NCBI RefSeq assembly: GCF_900626075.1
Contig: NZ_UYZY01000001.1
Coordinates: forward strand, 744,001 to 808,000
Reading direction: 5' to 3'
DNA length: 64,000 nucleotides
Source: Clostridium transplantifaecale
Lineage (GTDB): Bacteria > Bacillota > Clostridia > Lachnospirales > Lachnospiraceae
In this document: in pieces, positions 25,872-35,252 of the stretch
How positions within the stretch are numbered: position 1 is the stretch's first letter
Layout: each line of letters starts with the position of its first letter
The notes under the pieces: model-generated
Seen by the model: the letters and a program-made list of their open reading frames with translations, nothing else
Told to the model about the DNA's origin: nothing
Databases searched by the model: none
Translations under genes and position numbers: made by a program

Positions 25872-25916
25872 TACAAAAAAATGGGCAGGCCGTCAATCTC
25901 CTGATTCATGGCCTGC
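25872..25916 (-). terminator. Terminator of the antiporter gene
   Basis: Minus-strand stem GCAGGCC/GGCCTGC with an 18-base loop, then CCCATTTTTTT. It starts 15 bp past the antiporter stop. The rest of the 25558-25930 gap is AT-rich promoter-like sequence for the cyclohydrolase gene, without an identifiable riboswitch. Confidence 0.6.
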
Positions 25917-25930
25917 ACCGTGCCTTTTCT

Positions 25931-27265
25931 TTAAAAAATCATAACCCCAATAAACCCGCATATCAGGAGCGGAATATTATACACGATAAACGTCGGCACA
26001 CAGGTGTCCCAGATGTGGTCGTGCTGGCCGTCCGCGTTCAACCCCGCCGTAGGCCCCAGCGTCGTATCGGAGGCCGGTGACCCCGCATCACCCAAAACGG
26101 CTGCGGCTGAAATCAGAACAACGGTCGCGGCCGGACTAAATCCAAGCTGTGCGCACAGCGGAACATAGAGTACGGCCAGGATCGGCACCGTCCCGAATGA
26201 AGTTCCAATTCCCATATCGATCAGAAGACCTATGAGGAGCATAACAGCGGCTGAAAAAGCCTTACTCCCTCCGAGGATCGCCAGTGCGGAAGTGACGAGC
26301 GTATCCACTGCCCCGCTCTCCTTGACAACGCCCGCATATCCGGCAGCCACCAGCAGAGCCACCGCCACAACGCCCATCAGGCGGATTCCTTCATCCACAA
26401 CCTGATCGACATCCTTTAACGGCACGGCTCCTCCGCCAATCATTACGATAAGTCCGGCCACGGCGCCGAACGGCATGGAATTATACATCAGCTGGCCAAC
26501 CACCGTTGCCGCAATTGCAAGCAGGGAAATAAGCTGCGGGCGGGTAATTTTACTGCGTACGCCCTGCCCTGTGCCTCCTTCCTCCGTACTGTTGACCGCC
26601 ATGCTCTCAACGGCAATATCCTGATACTCCCTCTTTTTCGAAAAGAAAAGAATCGCCAGAATCATTCCGGCCACCATTCCAATTGCCAGGATCCAGTTGC
26701 TGTGCCACACCTGGAAGGTATCGACCGGCATTCCGTTATCCGTCATATTGGCTGCCACAATGTTATGGAAAATCAGGCCGTATCCGATTGGCAGAGTAGC
26801 ATAGGGAGTCACAAGGCCAAAGGCAAGCGCACAGGCCGCGGCCCGGCGGTCCAGTTTCATCTCGTTCATCAGAGACAGCATCGTGGGAACAAGGATTGGA
26901 ATAAATGCGATATGTATCGGAATCAACGTACCGGATATACAGGCACAGACCGCCAGCATCGCAAGGAGCACATAACGCCTTCCCTTTATGATGCCGGCCA
27001 GCTTCTTTGCCAGGATATCAGCAATGCCGACGCGGGCCAGTCCAGCTGCGAATGCCCCAAGCAACAGATAACTGATAGCCGTCTCCCCGTTGTCCCCCAG
27101 ATTCTCCACGAAAATCCCCATAATCTGTCCCGGATTCATCCCTGCGACCATACCCGCAATCAATGAAGCCGCAATCAGTGACAGAATGACGTTTACTTTA
27201 AAAAGACATAAAACACACAGTGCGATTACGGATACCGTAATCGGGTTACTTAATACTTCCCACAT
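25931..27265 (-). CDS. Na+/H+ antiporter family transporter
   Basis: 444 residues with about 11-12 membrane segments, matching the Na_H_antiporter (NhaC/YuiF-like) family. Repeated inverted halves and conserved stretches such as GTLIPIHIAFIPILVP, LAFGLVTPYATLPIGYG and GDAGSPASDTTLGPTAGLNADG are seen. Members exchange cations or carry amino acids; substrate cannot be told from sequence. SD AAGGAGG. Its start lies only 28 bp from the palindromic element at 27293, so its promoter must lie within or beyond that element. Confidence 0.82.
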   Translation of the reverse strand: MWEVLSNPITVSVIALCVLCLFKVNVILSLIAASLIAGMVAGMNPGQIMGIFVENLGDNGETAISYLLLGAFAAGLARVGIADILAKKLAGIIKGRRYVLLAMLAVCACISGTLIPIHIAFIPILVPTMLSLMNEMKLDRRAAACALAFGLVTPYATLPIGYGLIFHNIVAANMTDNGMPVDTFQVWHSNWILAIGMVAGMILAILFFSKKREYQDIAVESMAVNSTEEGGTGQGVRSKITRPQLISLLAIAATVVGQLMYNSMPFGAVAGLIVMIGGGAVPLKDVDQVVDEGIRLMGVVAVALLVAAGYAGVVKESGAVDTLVTSALAILGGSKAFSAAVMLLIGLLIDMGIGTSFGTVPILAVLYVPLCAQLGFSPAATVVLISAAAVLGDAGSPASDTTLGPTAGLNADGQHDHIWDTCVPTFIVYNIPLLICGFIGVMIF

Positions 27266-27292
27266 AAAAAGCTCCTCCTTAAATTATAATTT

Positions 27293-28123
27293 AATTGAGA
27301 AATGAGGACACCGCCGTCAGGCCAGGGGCCGGGATGGTGAGGGGATCGATGCGTCTTTCGTCCCGGGCGTCAGGTTGTCGTAGGCGGGGAATCCGGGCAG
27401 AAAAAGTTCCTGCGGGAAACGCTTTCGCTCGTCGGAGTACATAATGGTACTAACCTCGAAAACACCTCGGTAAGTACCAATGAACTCCCAGGTTCCCTCC
27501 GGAATCTTTTTCTCCCTTCTTCCCCGCAGAAAGGTTATGGCCGGGACGAAAGACTCAGCCAGGACGGCTGCCCGGCCCCTGGCCTGCGGCGGCTGATCTG
27601 TCCTATTTCTTCAATGGAGGAGGCGCTTGTCGCTGTCACTACGTTTCTATAGAATCCCTGAAAGCTACATCCTGTTCACCATGAGACTATGTAAGCTTAG
27701 AATCTTAGACTGTTTATTCTGATACTCTTTTTATGCAGCCCAAGATTCCGTCAGAATGCAAAATAGTTACGACTATATCGTGGTCGCGACAATACCCCCA
27801 CCCCACTTGACGAAAGAGACAATCAGCCCCTGAAGCCGGCGGACGGGGCAATAACCTTCGCTGAGTCTTCAGTCCCGCCGACCACCTGCCCGGGGAAGGA
27901 AGGAGAAAACTTTCCGAAGGGGACCTTGGAATCCGCCGGTGCTTGATGAGGTATTTTCGAATCTAGCATCCGTTGCGCATTCCACAAGCGGGAGCGAGTC
28001 CCCGTAGGAATTTTTTCTCCTGGATTCCCCCTCACAACAACTTACCAACCGGGACTGAAGACTCATACACACCCTCCCACCACCCCGTCCGCCGTCTTAC
28101 AGAGGCGTCCTCGCATCTCAACT
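27293..28123. repeat. Large palindromic element A (two inverted ~360-bp structured units)
   Basis: Two copies of one unit face each other across a ~130-bp unique centre (left 27293-27640, right about 27775-28123). Both ends read inwards as TTGAGA...ATG...GGAC, forming terminal inverted repeats. Each unit folds on itself. Left unit: outer stem GGCCAGGGGCCGGG (27320-27333) with 27571-27584, and inner stem GTCTTTCGTCCCGG (27353-27366) with 27541-27554. Right unit: CGGCGGACGGGG (27837-27848) with 28083-28094, and GAGTCTTCAGTCCCG (27863-27877) with 28050-28064. No credible gene lies inside. Confidence 0.85.
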
Positions 28124-28279
28124 AAATCCCTACCATTAATATACTCTTCTCCCAAACCTCCCTGCGTTCAAAAAGCGCGCAGGAATAAAGACACCCGTCA
28201 TGCATTTATTTACACGGTATTAATTCACCCAAAATCGGCCGGCCGCTAAAAAAATTAAGAAAAATTCAATGATATTTTC

Positions 28280-28309
28280 TGACATTTTTCGTCACAATAT
28301 TGTATAATA
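28280..28309 (+). promoter_or_regulatory. Promoter of the lipoprotein gene
   Basis: CTGACA (28280-28285), 18-bp spacer, TATAAT (28304-28309). The leader would be about 140 nt. Confidence 0.55.
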
Positions 28310-28454
28310 ATTCCAGAAGGCAATTTTATTTCCCTGCAGGCAAACAACTGCGGTCCGGAAAACACCTGGAACGATTTTCACAACAGAAAAATCAGAATAT
28401 AACAATTATCAAACTTGCCGACATTCTTAATAAATTTTTACGAGGAGGGATTTT

Positions 28455-29285
28455 ATGCGTAAAGAAAAATTATTTATCGCTGCAACCGTAGCCGTCTGTG
28501 CCCTGGCTTTTGCGGGCTGCAAAAAGAGAGCGGCTGTCGACCTGTCGTCATTACATACAACCGTAGCCGTTGAGAAGGAGACACTTCCCGAAACCACGGA
28601 GGCCGTCACGGAACCGGCCGGGGAGACGAAGGAGGAAGATTCCAAGAACTCCACAAGCAGCTTTTCATTAAAGACCGAGACTAAAAAAGAAACATCCGGA
28701 AAAGCAACCGTGGAATATCCGGTTGTATCGAATATGAAGGACACCGAAAAGCAGAAACAGGTTAACGCCCTGCTGCGCACCAATGCAATGGCTATCGCCG
28801 ATGTTCACCCGGATCAGACCCTGTCTGTAAAAAGTACGGTGGAAGCGGCCAACCTGAAACGGATCGTTGTGACTTACAAAGGAGAATTAACGAATCCGTC
28901 CACATCGAAGAAAGAAAAGATCTTCTATGCCAATACAATCGATCTCGACACTGTCCAGAACTTGCGCCTCAGCGACTTTACCGATGCCTATACCGTGGCC
29001 GGTTACATCGCTTCCGGCGACTACAAGCTGGAATCCGTATCCGGTAATGAGCAGTCTGTCAGAAGCTACATCAATGGCTCCGACAAGACGACGGACTACT
29101 ACTTCAAGAAGCTCCAGTCGGCCGATTTCTCAGGCGGATATACGGCGGACGAGAACGTAACCCCTGCCGCAAGCTGGCCGGAGGTATTCAGCTATGAGAA
29201 ACAGGGCGTCATCTATGTGAGCGTTCCGCTTTCCTCCGAACTCGGGAACTACGCCATTATCAAATACAGTCCCGACAATAAGTAA
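28455..29285 (+). CDS. Secreted lipoprotein of unknown function
   Basis: 276 residues. A lipoprotein signal peptide ends in the lipobox LAFAGC (Cys at residue 22), followed by an acidic Thr/Glu-rich linker to about residue 75. The globular part has EYPVVSNMKDTEKQKQVNALL and ends in a beta-rich domain. It loosely resembles the extracytoplasmic DUF4163/DUF3298 domains of clostridial anti-sigma and deacetylase proteins, which is only a similarity of pattern. It would be anchored on the outer face of the membrane. SD GAGGAGG; monocistronic with its own terminator. Confidence 0.75.
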   Translation: MRKEKLFIAATVAVCALAFAGCKKRAAVDLSSLHTTVAVEKETLPETTEAVTEPAGETKEEDSKNSTSSFSLKTETKKETSGKATVEYPVVSNMKDTEKQKQVNALLRTNAMAIADVHPDQTLSVKSTVEAANLKRIVVTYKGELTNPSTSKKEKIFYANTIDLDTVQNLRLSDFTDAYTVAGYIASGDYKLESVSGNEQSVRSYINGSDKTTDYYFKKLQSADFSGGYTADENVTPAASWPEVFSYEKQGVIYVSVPLSSELGNYAIIKYSPDNK

Positions 29286-29375
29286 CGGTTAAACAAAACC
29301 GGTTCAGGATTTGACATTTATTTCCAAAAAATTGCAGCAATTATCTAAATAGTTCTATTTATATAGTGACAAGCC

Positions 29376-29417
29376 TATTCAGACAGGTGTATAATACATT
29401 TGTCTGAATATTTTTTT
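29376..29417 (+). terminator. Terminator of the lipoprotein gene
   Basis: Perfect 10-bp stem TATTCAGACA/TGTCTGAATA with a 15-base loop, then seven T. Lies about 90 bp past the stop. Confidence 0.82.
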
Positions 29418-29545
29418 ATATCATAGAAATACTTTCCTATGATATAAAGAAGCCCTCCGGGCAGGATCGCACTGCAGCGGAGAGGAATTATGCCGCTAAA
29501 ACGACCCGCCGCAGGCGGAGAATCCCGCGAGCGTGATTCTTTCTT
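29411..29545 (+). repeat. Dispersed hairpin repeat, copy 2
   Basis: Perfect 12-bp arms TTTATATCATAG (29415-29426) and CTATGATATAAA (29437-29448), then AAGCCCTCCGGGCAGGA, ATGCCGC and AGAATCCCGCGAG-GTGATTCTT. The order of blocks matches the copies near 18942 and 61130. It fills most of the upp upstream region (29286-29653), which otherwise holds the lipoprotein terminator and the upp leader. Confidence 0.65.
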
Positions 29546-29653
29546 GCTGTTAACTGCAAGAATATATTGGGACGGGGTTTTAACAGTAACCCTCTAAATC
29601 AGTGATGAAATTGAAACTGGAAACACTATAAATATAAAAGGCAGGTTTTTACT

Positions 29654-30283
29654 ATGGAAAACGTAACAATTTTAGACCACCCTCTGATTCAGCACAAAAT
29701 CTCCATTCTCCGCAATAAAGCGACGGGAACGAATGAGTTCCGTTCCCTGACCGATGAAATTGCCATGCTTATGGGATATGAAGCTCTCCGGGACCTTCCT
29801 CTTGAGGATGCTGAAGTTGAAACTCCGATTGAAACTTGTATGACACCAATGCTGTCGGGCAAAAAGCTTGCCATCGTACCGATTCTCCGTGCAGGCCTTG
29901 GCATGGTCAACGGAATCCTGGCGCTTGTGCCCTCCGCCAAGGTCGGCCACATCGGCCTTTACCGCGACGAGGTAACACATCAGCCCCACGAATATTACTG
30001 CAAACTTCCAAGCCCGATCGAACTGCGTACTATCGTTGTGACGGACCCGATGCTGGCTACCGGCGGTTCCGCCGTTGAGGCCGTTGACTTTATCAAAGAG
30101 CACGGCGGAAAGACCATTAAGTTCATGGCAATCATTGCCGCTCCGGAAGGCCTTAAAAGGCTCCATGAAGCGCACCCGGACGTACAGATTTATGTAGGCC
30201 ATGTGGACAGATGCCTGAATGAGAATGCCTATATCTGTCCCGGACTCGGTGATGCCGGGGATCGTATTTTCGGAACAAAATAA
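29654..30283 (+). CDS. upp: Uracil phosphoribosyltransferase
   Basis: Salvages uracil with PRPP to UMP in the cytoplasm. The 209 residues are full length. The start [26 protein letters not shown] block, PRPP loop [15 protein letters not shown] and the C-terminal uracil-binding [15 protein letters not shown] are present. The SD AGGCAGG is 8 bases upstream. It stands alone with its own strong terminator. Its leader holds a dispersed repeat copy, with no clear PyrR-type attenuator seen. Confidence 0.97.
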   Translation: MENVTILDHPLIQHKISILRNKATGTNEFRSLTDEIAMLMGYEALRDLPLEDAEVETPIETCMTPMLSGKKLAIVPILRAGLGMVNGILALVPSAKVGHIGLYRDEVTHQPHEYYCKLPSPIELRTIVVTDPMLATGGSAVEAVDFIKEHGGKTIKFMAIIAAPEGLKRLHEAHPDVQIYVGHVDRCLNENAYICPGLGDAGDRIFGTK

Positions 30284-30330
30284 GGACATAAAAGAACGGT
30301 GCCATTTGCTGCACCGTTCTTTTTATGTCC
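30284..30330. terminator. Strong bidirectional terminator after upp
   Basis: Stem of about 19 bp (30284-30302 with 30311-30330), starting immediately after the upp stop codon, with TTTTT on the plus strand and a matching U run on the minus strand. It serves both upp and the convergent gene ending at 30359. Confidence 0.85.
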
Positions 30331-30358
30331 TGTGTTACCGGCTTTCGCCGTATTCTAA

Positions 30359-31372
30359 TTATCTGTAATCTGCATTTAAAAACATAGCTTTGACTGCCAC
30401 TACTTCCTCGTACTCTTCCTGATCCACTTCCACCCCGGAATTTAATGCCCTGAGATCTTCTTTCACCGCCTCAAGCGCGGCACCGGCGTCTTCCGCCCTG
30501 CCCTCCGCAATGATTTCACACATCCTTTTCAGCACTACGGGGTGTGAATACCTTGCGGGAAGCGGAAACGCTTTTTCCCGGTATGCGGCCAGATACTGCT
30601 CCATCTCCTCCAATGCCCGCTTTTCCTGGTTCAGGATAAAACGTTTGTTATTTTTCGAAGTCGGCAGCATACTGGCGCTGGAAAACAGGAAAATAGCCGC
30701 CATTCCAAAAAGAGTGAAATAGATGGCGAAACCCACATGATGAATCAATGAATAGATTCCGTATACAAGGGAACAAACTCCCAGAATCGAGATGGCTAAA
30801 GCCACCCATTTGTAGCTGGGGCTGCTGTTTTCATAGGCCCTTTTCCTTCTGGCCGCCTGGCTGAGCGCAATGCCAAGCTCCGGCTTCTCCTCCAGAAATT
30901 CTCTGGCGTTCTGAAGCCGTCCCAGTTCTTCTTTTGCCTCTTCCGGGAGAACCGGGAGGCGCTTTGCAGCGCGCTCCTGCTCCTTCTTTTTAAGCCGCTC
31001 CTCGGCTGCCTTACTCACCAGCCTGATTTCGGGGTGCTCCCTGCCGATGCAGGCCAGCATACGATCCACATTCTCCTCGTATTTAAAATTACACTGTTTT
31101 TCTTTCCCATCCTCATACTCTACCACCAGATAAGGAATACTGGCAAACATACCTTTCCCGCTGAATCCGCCCTTGCTCATCGCCACCCGCTTGAACACGC
31201 GGGTTACCGAGGCGATCGGGATATAGTACCGTCTGTCTATGTAAAAACTGTTCAAGTACAGCGCCTTCTCTCCCACCCCGCAGGGGCCGAATTTTCTGCA
31301 CTGTTTTCTGTCCTGTTCCAAATCCTGCTCCGGCAGGCTCTCAAGGCCGAGCTTCACTGGCTTAAAAATCAT
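30359..31372 (-). CDS. Membrane protein of unknown function
   Basis: 337 residues. A cytoplasmic N-terminal ~190 residues resembles a small beta-rich domain (LYLNSFYIDRRYYIPIASVTRVFKRV) followed by a charged helical stretch rich in Glu and Arg. Two adjacent membrane spans follow (VALAISILGVCSLVYGIYSL and GFAIYFTLFGMAAIFLF) and then a C-terminal helical domain. I do not recognise the family. SD GGAG upstream of 31372. It stands after cstA with no obvious functional link. Confidence 0.7.
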   Translation of the reverse strand: MIFKPVKLGLESLPEQDLEQDRKQCRKFGPCGVGEKALYLNSFYIDRRYYIPIASVTRVFKRVAMSKGGFSGKGMFASIPYLVVEYEDGKEKQCNFKYEENVDRMLACIGREHPEIRLVSKAAEERLKKKEQERAAKRLPVLPEEAKEELGRLQNAREFLEEKPELGIALSQAARRKRAYENSSPSYKWVALAISILGVCSLVYGIYSLIHHVGFAIYFTLFGMAAIFLFSSASMLPTSKNNKRFILNQEKRALEEMEQYLAAYREKAFPLPARYSHPVVLKRMCEIIAEGRAEDAGAALEAVKEDLRALNSGVEVDQEEYEEVVAVKAMFLNADYR

Positions 31373-31422
31373 AGTTTATCTCCGGTTTTCTTAGATTCGT
31401 GTCATTTAATCCGCCGCAATAG

Positions 31423-32862
31423 CTAGGCGGTCTGCTGCTTTTTTGTAGCCCTCATAAATACTGCAAGGAATACAACCGCCAGAATGATTCCGGCCGGATA
31501 AGCAAATGTTGTGCCGAGATTCAGGCATTCCTTTGCATAGAAGAAATAGGTCATGGACACGGCGCTCATAAAGGTTGCAGGCACTGCCGTAATCCAGTAG
31601 TTCTTTTTCTCTTTGAAGAGGTACATGCTTGCGGTCCAGAGAACGATCATTGCCAGAGTCTGGTTCGTCCAGCTGAAGTATCTCCATACAATCGTATAAT
31701 CCAGATGGCCGATAACCGCACCTGCCGCCAGCAGCGGGATACAGAGTTTCAGACGGCTCATGTATGCCTTCTGGTCAATCTTAAACCAGTCGGCCACAAC
31801 GAGACGTGCGCTTCTGAATGCAGTATCACCTGAGGTGATCGGACATGCGATAACGCCGAGCATAGCAAGTGCGATACCGATTCCTCCCATGGTCTTCTTA
31901 CATACGTCGTAAATTGCTGCGGACTGACCGTTGGCAAGAGCCTCCTGAAGTCCCGTATTAAGACCTCCCGTTACAGAGTAAAGGGAACATCCCGCGGCTG
32001 CCCAGATCAGGGCGATTACACCTTCACATACCATTGCACCGTAGAATACAAAGTGTCCCTGCTTCTCGGATTTCATACAGCGGGCCATCAGAGGCGACTG
32101 TGTTGCATGGAAACCGGAAATAGCGCCACAGGCAACGGTGATGAACATAACACTCCAGATTGGCGTTCCTGCCGGATGCATGTTGTAAAAATTCGTCCAG
32201 ATTTCAGGAATCACATACTCTGATTTTGTGAAAATACCGATACCGACGCCGACTGCCATGATAATCAGGCAGATGCCGAATACGGGGTAAATTTTACCGA
32301 TAATCTTATCGATGGAAATAAATGTGGCAATGAAATAATATGCCAGGATTACCCACAGCCAAAGTTCCTTATTGGTTACAATACCAGTGGCTCCGCTGTT
32401 CTGGAACAGGGTGACAATCAGGCCGGCCGGTCCGACTGCAAACACGGTTCCTACCATTACAAGAAGAACGATACTAAAAACACGCATGACATTCTTCATC
32501 AGTCCGCCGAGATAGATACCGCAGACCTCGGAAATAGAAGCGCCCTCATTACGCTCGGACAGCATTCCCGAAAAGTAGTCGTGGACGCCTCCGGCAAAAA
32601 TCGTACCGAATGTAATCCACAGAAAGACAACAGGTCCCCATAAAGCTCCCTGAAGCGCTCCGAAAATCGGGCCTAGACCTGCGATATTAAGGAGCTGGAC
32701 TAAAAACAGTTTCCATTGAGGCATGACAACATAATCCACACCGTCGTTGATTCTCACCGCCGGAGTCTCCCTGTCGTCGGTACCAAATGTGTTATCTACC
32801 ATCTTACCGTAGATAAAATAGCCGCCTACCAGCAGCGCCAGACAAATAAAAAAACTTAACAT
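31423..32862 (-). CDS. cstA: Carbon starvation protein A family peptide/pyruvate transporter
   Basis: 479 residues with about a dozen membrane segments. The CstA signature regions are present (LVGGYFIYGKMVDNTFG, QLLNIAGLGPIFGALQGALWG, FHATQSPLMARC). Family members import peptides or pyruvate during starvation. It is the shorter, CstA/YjiY-related Firmicutes form. The second ATG (32862) is chosen because AGGAGG is 8 bases upstream; the first (32868) sits too close to it. Confidence 0.92.
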   Translation of the reverse strand: MLSFFICLALLVGGYFIYGKMVDNTFGTDDRETPAVRINDGVDYVVMPQWKLFLVQLLNIAGLGPIFGALQGALWGPVVFLWITFGTIFAGGVHDYFSGMLSERNEGASISEVCGIYLGGLMKNVMRVFSIVLLVMVGTVFAVGPAGLIVTLFQNSGATGIVTNKELWLWVILAYYFIATFISIDKIIGKIYPVFGICLIIMAVGVGIGIFTKSEYVIPEIWTNFYNMHPAGTPIWSVMFITVACGAISGFHATQSPLMARCMKSEKQGHFVFYGAMVCEGVIALIWAAAGCSLYSVTGGLNTGLQEALANGQSAAIYDVCKKTMGGIGIALAMLGVIACPITSGDTAFRSARLVVADWFKIDQKAYMSRLKLCIPLLAAGAVIGHLDYTIVWRYFSWTNQTLAMIVLWTASMYLFKEKKNYWITAVPATFMSAVSMTYFFYAKECLNLGTTFAYPAGIILAVVFLAVFMRATKKQQTA

Positions 32863-32917
32863 ACTCATTCCCTCCTATGTTTTTTCAGTGCCATACACTG
32901 TTTTTTTATTCACTATC

Positions 32918-32945
32918 ATTATAGTACATTCACACAAAAATACAA
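32918..32945 (-). promoter_or_regulatory. Promoter of cstA
   Basis: Minus-strand TATAAT (32918-32923) with TTGTAT 16 bp upstream. The leader is about 50 nt. The gap 32869-33196 otherwise holds the palindrome at 33026 and the fbp terminator. Confidence 0.55.
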
Positions 32946-33025
32946 TGATTTATTTGTATTTTATTAGATATTTTACACTAGTTTGTCCGGTTTCGGAGGA
33001 TACTGTATACAATATCCGCTATATA

Positions 33026-33059
33026 TTACATATGTATGTTAAAATTGTAACATATGTAA
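33026..33059. promoter_or_regulatory. Palindromic operator-like site upstream of cstA
   Basis: TTACATATGT (33026-33035) and its exact inverse ACATATGTAA (33050-33059), 14 bp apart, about 110 bp upstream of the cstA -35. The regulator is unknown. Confidence 0.45.
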
Positions 33060-33105
33060 CTTAATCTTAATATTTACTCTTTTTCTCTTCTGCGGGATCC
33101 AAAAA

Positions 33106-33146
33106 CGGTTCATTTTGCAGCTTTTTTCTGTCTGCAAAATGAACCG
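33106..33146 (-). terminator. Terminator of fbp
   Basis: Perfect 15-bp stem CGGTTCATTTTGCAG/CTGCAAAATGAACCG with an 11-base loop, then TTTTTGG on the minus strand. Confidence 0.82.
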
Positions 33147-33196
33147 CTCCCATTCGTCTTATTTCGACAGGAATGTATAAAATGTGACTCCGCCGT

Positions 33197-35158
33197 CTAA
33201 TGAACTGTAAATTTCTCTGCAATTGTACCCGTATAGTAGGCATCCAGCAGTTTTTCCAGGTCTTTTATCTTCTCTTTCAGTTCCCTGCCGATGTCCGTGT
33301 CTCCCACACATTTGCGTTCCGGTACCCACTTGACCATCTTGCTGTCGGAGTGGATGTCGCTCTCATTCTCGATCGCCGCTTCCGTGGATTCAAAGGGATC
33401 ATGAGCCGCCAGAATCAGTCCGTAAGAGTTATATATCAGGGTATAACCGGCAATTCCCGTTTCTTTCTGATAGGCCCTGGAAAATCCCCCGTCGATTACC
33501 AGAAGTTTCCCATTGCATTTGATTGGACTTTCCCCGTCTTTGGATTTGACAGGAACATGGCCGTTGATAATATGGGCTCCCTCTTTGGCAAGGCCAAACT
33601 CCGCGAGGATCCGATCCATCACATCCTCATTTTCCAGAAAATGATAGTATGGATTTTTGGCCTCCCGGTGCGTCTCCTTCTCGGCCAGGAAATACCGCTC
33701 GAATGTGGCCATTTTGTCTTTTCCGAACAACGGGGAATTCTCATGGAGCCAGATATACCACATCAGGTCGCGCCCTCGCTCCCTCTCCTCCATGTCCATG
33801 GAGACAAAGCCTTTTCTCACATAATTGTCCAGGATGTCATACAGGGCTTTTCCCTTATATTTTTTTCCGTAAATCTCCACCGCCCTGAATGTGCCATCCT
33901 CATTCAGAGGCACACAGCCATGGTAGAGCAGGTTATTATTGTATACTTTATAGAGACTTCCCTTGGCAAGCAGGAACTTCATGTGCTGCTGCAGCTTTTC
34001 ACAGTTGAGGAACGCCCTCTCCAGGCGGTCCATAATCTCAGCCTCCTGGTCCGTAAAAGCGTACGGGTCCTTCGGATCCACAGTTGGAAAATGGCTGTCC
34101 AACAGGGTATATTCCTTCCCATCCAGCGTGATCGTCCCTTTTTCATAGTTGATCAGATGGAGCAGGTTGCGCTGTTCCAGACGGAATTCCGGATGGCGTC
34201 TGATAATCTGCCCCTCCGCCTTAAACTGGATGATGGAAATCGCCTTATGCATCTTCTGGTTAATCTCCATCTCTGACGCATCATAGGTGTTGCTCCCCTT
34301 TAACTGGAAGCAGGTGCAGGGATCGTCCGCATACGTGTTCAGCGCAAAGGTGGCTAAAGGCAGCATGTTGATGCCGTATCCGTCCTCCAGGATATCCAGG
34401 TTACCGTATCTGGCACAGATTCGTATCACATTGGCGATACAGCCCGCCTGTCCGGCCGCAGCCCCCATCCAGAGAACGTCATGGTTTCCCCACTGAATGT
34501 CCACCGAGTGATACGTCATCAGCTTATCCATAATAATATGAGGCCCCGGTCCCCTGTCATAGATATCTCCCACTATATGGAGATGATCCACAATCAGACG
34601 CTGGATCAGTTCGCTCAGGGCTATGATAAACTGTTTGGCCCGGCCCACCCGGATAATCGTCTGGACAATCGCGTCGTAATAGGATTCCTTGTCTGTCAGC
34701 TCCGCCTTCTCGGTCAGAAGTTCCTCCAGCACATAGGCAAATTCCTTTGGAAGGGCCTTGCGCACCTTGGAACGTGTGTATTTGCTCGCCGCCCTCCTGC
34801 TGACCTCAATCAAACGGTACAGCGTAATTTTGTACCAGTCCTCCGGATTCGTCTCCGCCTGCAGGATACGGCTCATCTTTTCCCTCGGATAGTAAATCAG
34901 CGTCGCCAGGGACTGTTTATCCTGACGGCTCAGCGTATTGCCGAACACATCGTCGATTTTGCGTTTCACGGCCCCGGAGCCGTTCTTAAGAACATGGGAA
35001 AATGCCTCGTATTCACCGTGAATATCCGTCAGAAAATGCTCCGTTCCCTTGGGAAGGTTGACGATTGCCTCCAGATTAATCACCTCCGTCGACGCCGCCC
35101 CAATCGTAGGATACAGCTCCGCCAGCCATTCCAGATATCTGATCTCCAAATTTTTCAT
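33197..35158 (-). CDS. fbp: Fructose-1,6-bisphosphatase, class III
   Basis: 653 residues, the Firmicutes-specific FBPase of the calcineurin-like phosphoesterase fold. Metal-binding motifs are DIHGEYEAF, GDIYDRGPG, WGNHDVLWMGA and NGHVPVKS. It hydrolyses fructose 1,6-bisphosphate in gluconeogenesis. The start at 35158 follows AAGGAGG by 6 bases; the frame runs open further upstream to 35356 without an SD and through the preceding intergenic region. About 95 bp separate it from the beta-helix gene upstream. Confidence 0.96.
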   Translation of the reverse strand: MKNLEIRYLEWLAELYPTIGAASTEVINLEAIVNLPKGTEHFLTDIHGEYEAFSHVLKNGSGAVKRKIDDVFGNTLSRQDKQSLATLIYYPREKMSRILQAETNPEDWYKITLYRLIEVSRRAASKYTRSKVRKALPKEFAYVLEELLTEKAELTDKESYYDAIVQTIIRVGRAKQFIIALSELIQRLIVDHLHIVGDIYDRGPGPHIIMDKLMTYHSVDIQWGNHDVLWMGAAAGQAGCIANVIRICARYGNLDILEDGYGINMLPLATFALNTYADDPCTCFQLKGSNTYDASEMEINQKMHKAISIIQFKAEGQIIRRHPEFRLEQRNLLHLINYEKGTITLDGKEYTLLDSHFPTVDPKDPYAFTDQEAEIMDRLERAFLNCEKLQQHMKFLLAKGSLYKVYNNNLLYHGCVPLNEDGTFRAVEIYGKKYKGKALYDILDNYVRKGFVSMDMEERERGRDLMWYIWLHENSPLFGKDKMATFERYFLAEKETHREAKNPYYHFLENEDVMDRILAEFGLAKEGAHIINGHVPVKSKDGESPIKCNGKLLVIDGGFSRAYQKETGIAGYTLIYNSYGLILAAHDPFESTEAAIENESDIHSDSKMVKWVPERKCVGDTDIGRELKEKIKDLEKLLDAYYTGTIAEKFTVH

Positions 35159-35252
35159 AATATCCTCCTTATCCGCTATGTTCTGCTGAAACCACTCCGA
35201 ATGGACTCCCGCCTCCCGGGCATCCGGCCGCGAAACATAAAGGTTACCGTTA

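Noticed and set aside
25558..25930. A purine or ZTP riboswitch ahead of the IMP cyclohydrolase gene.
   Set aside because: I could not find the conserved core of either; only one small hairpin is visible.
27823..28035. A 70-codon ORF inside the right unit of element A, with a near-identical ORF at 44999-45214 in element B.
   Set aside because: It lies within the structured repeat, has no SD or promoter, and its codons overlap the stem arms; the similarity follows from the DNA repeat.
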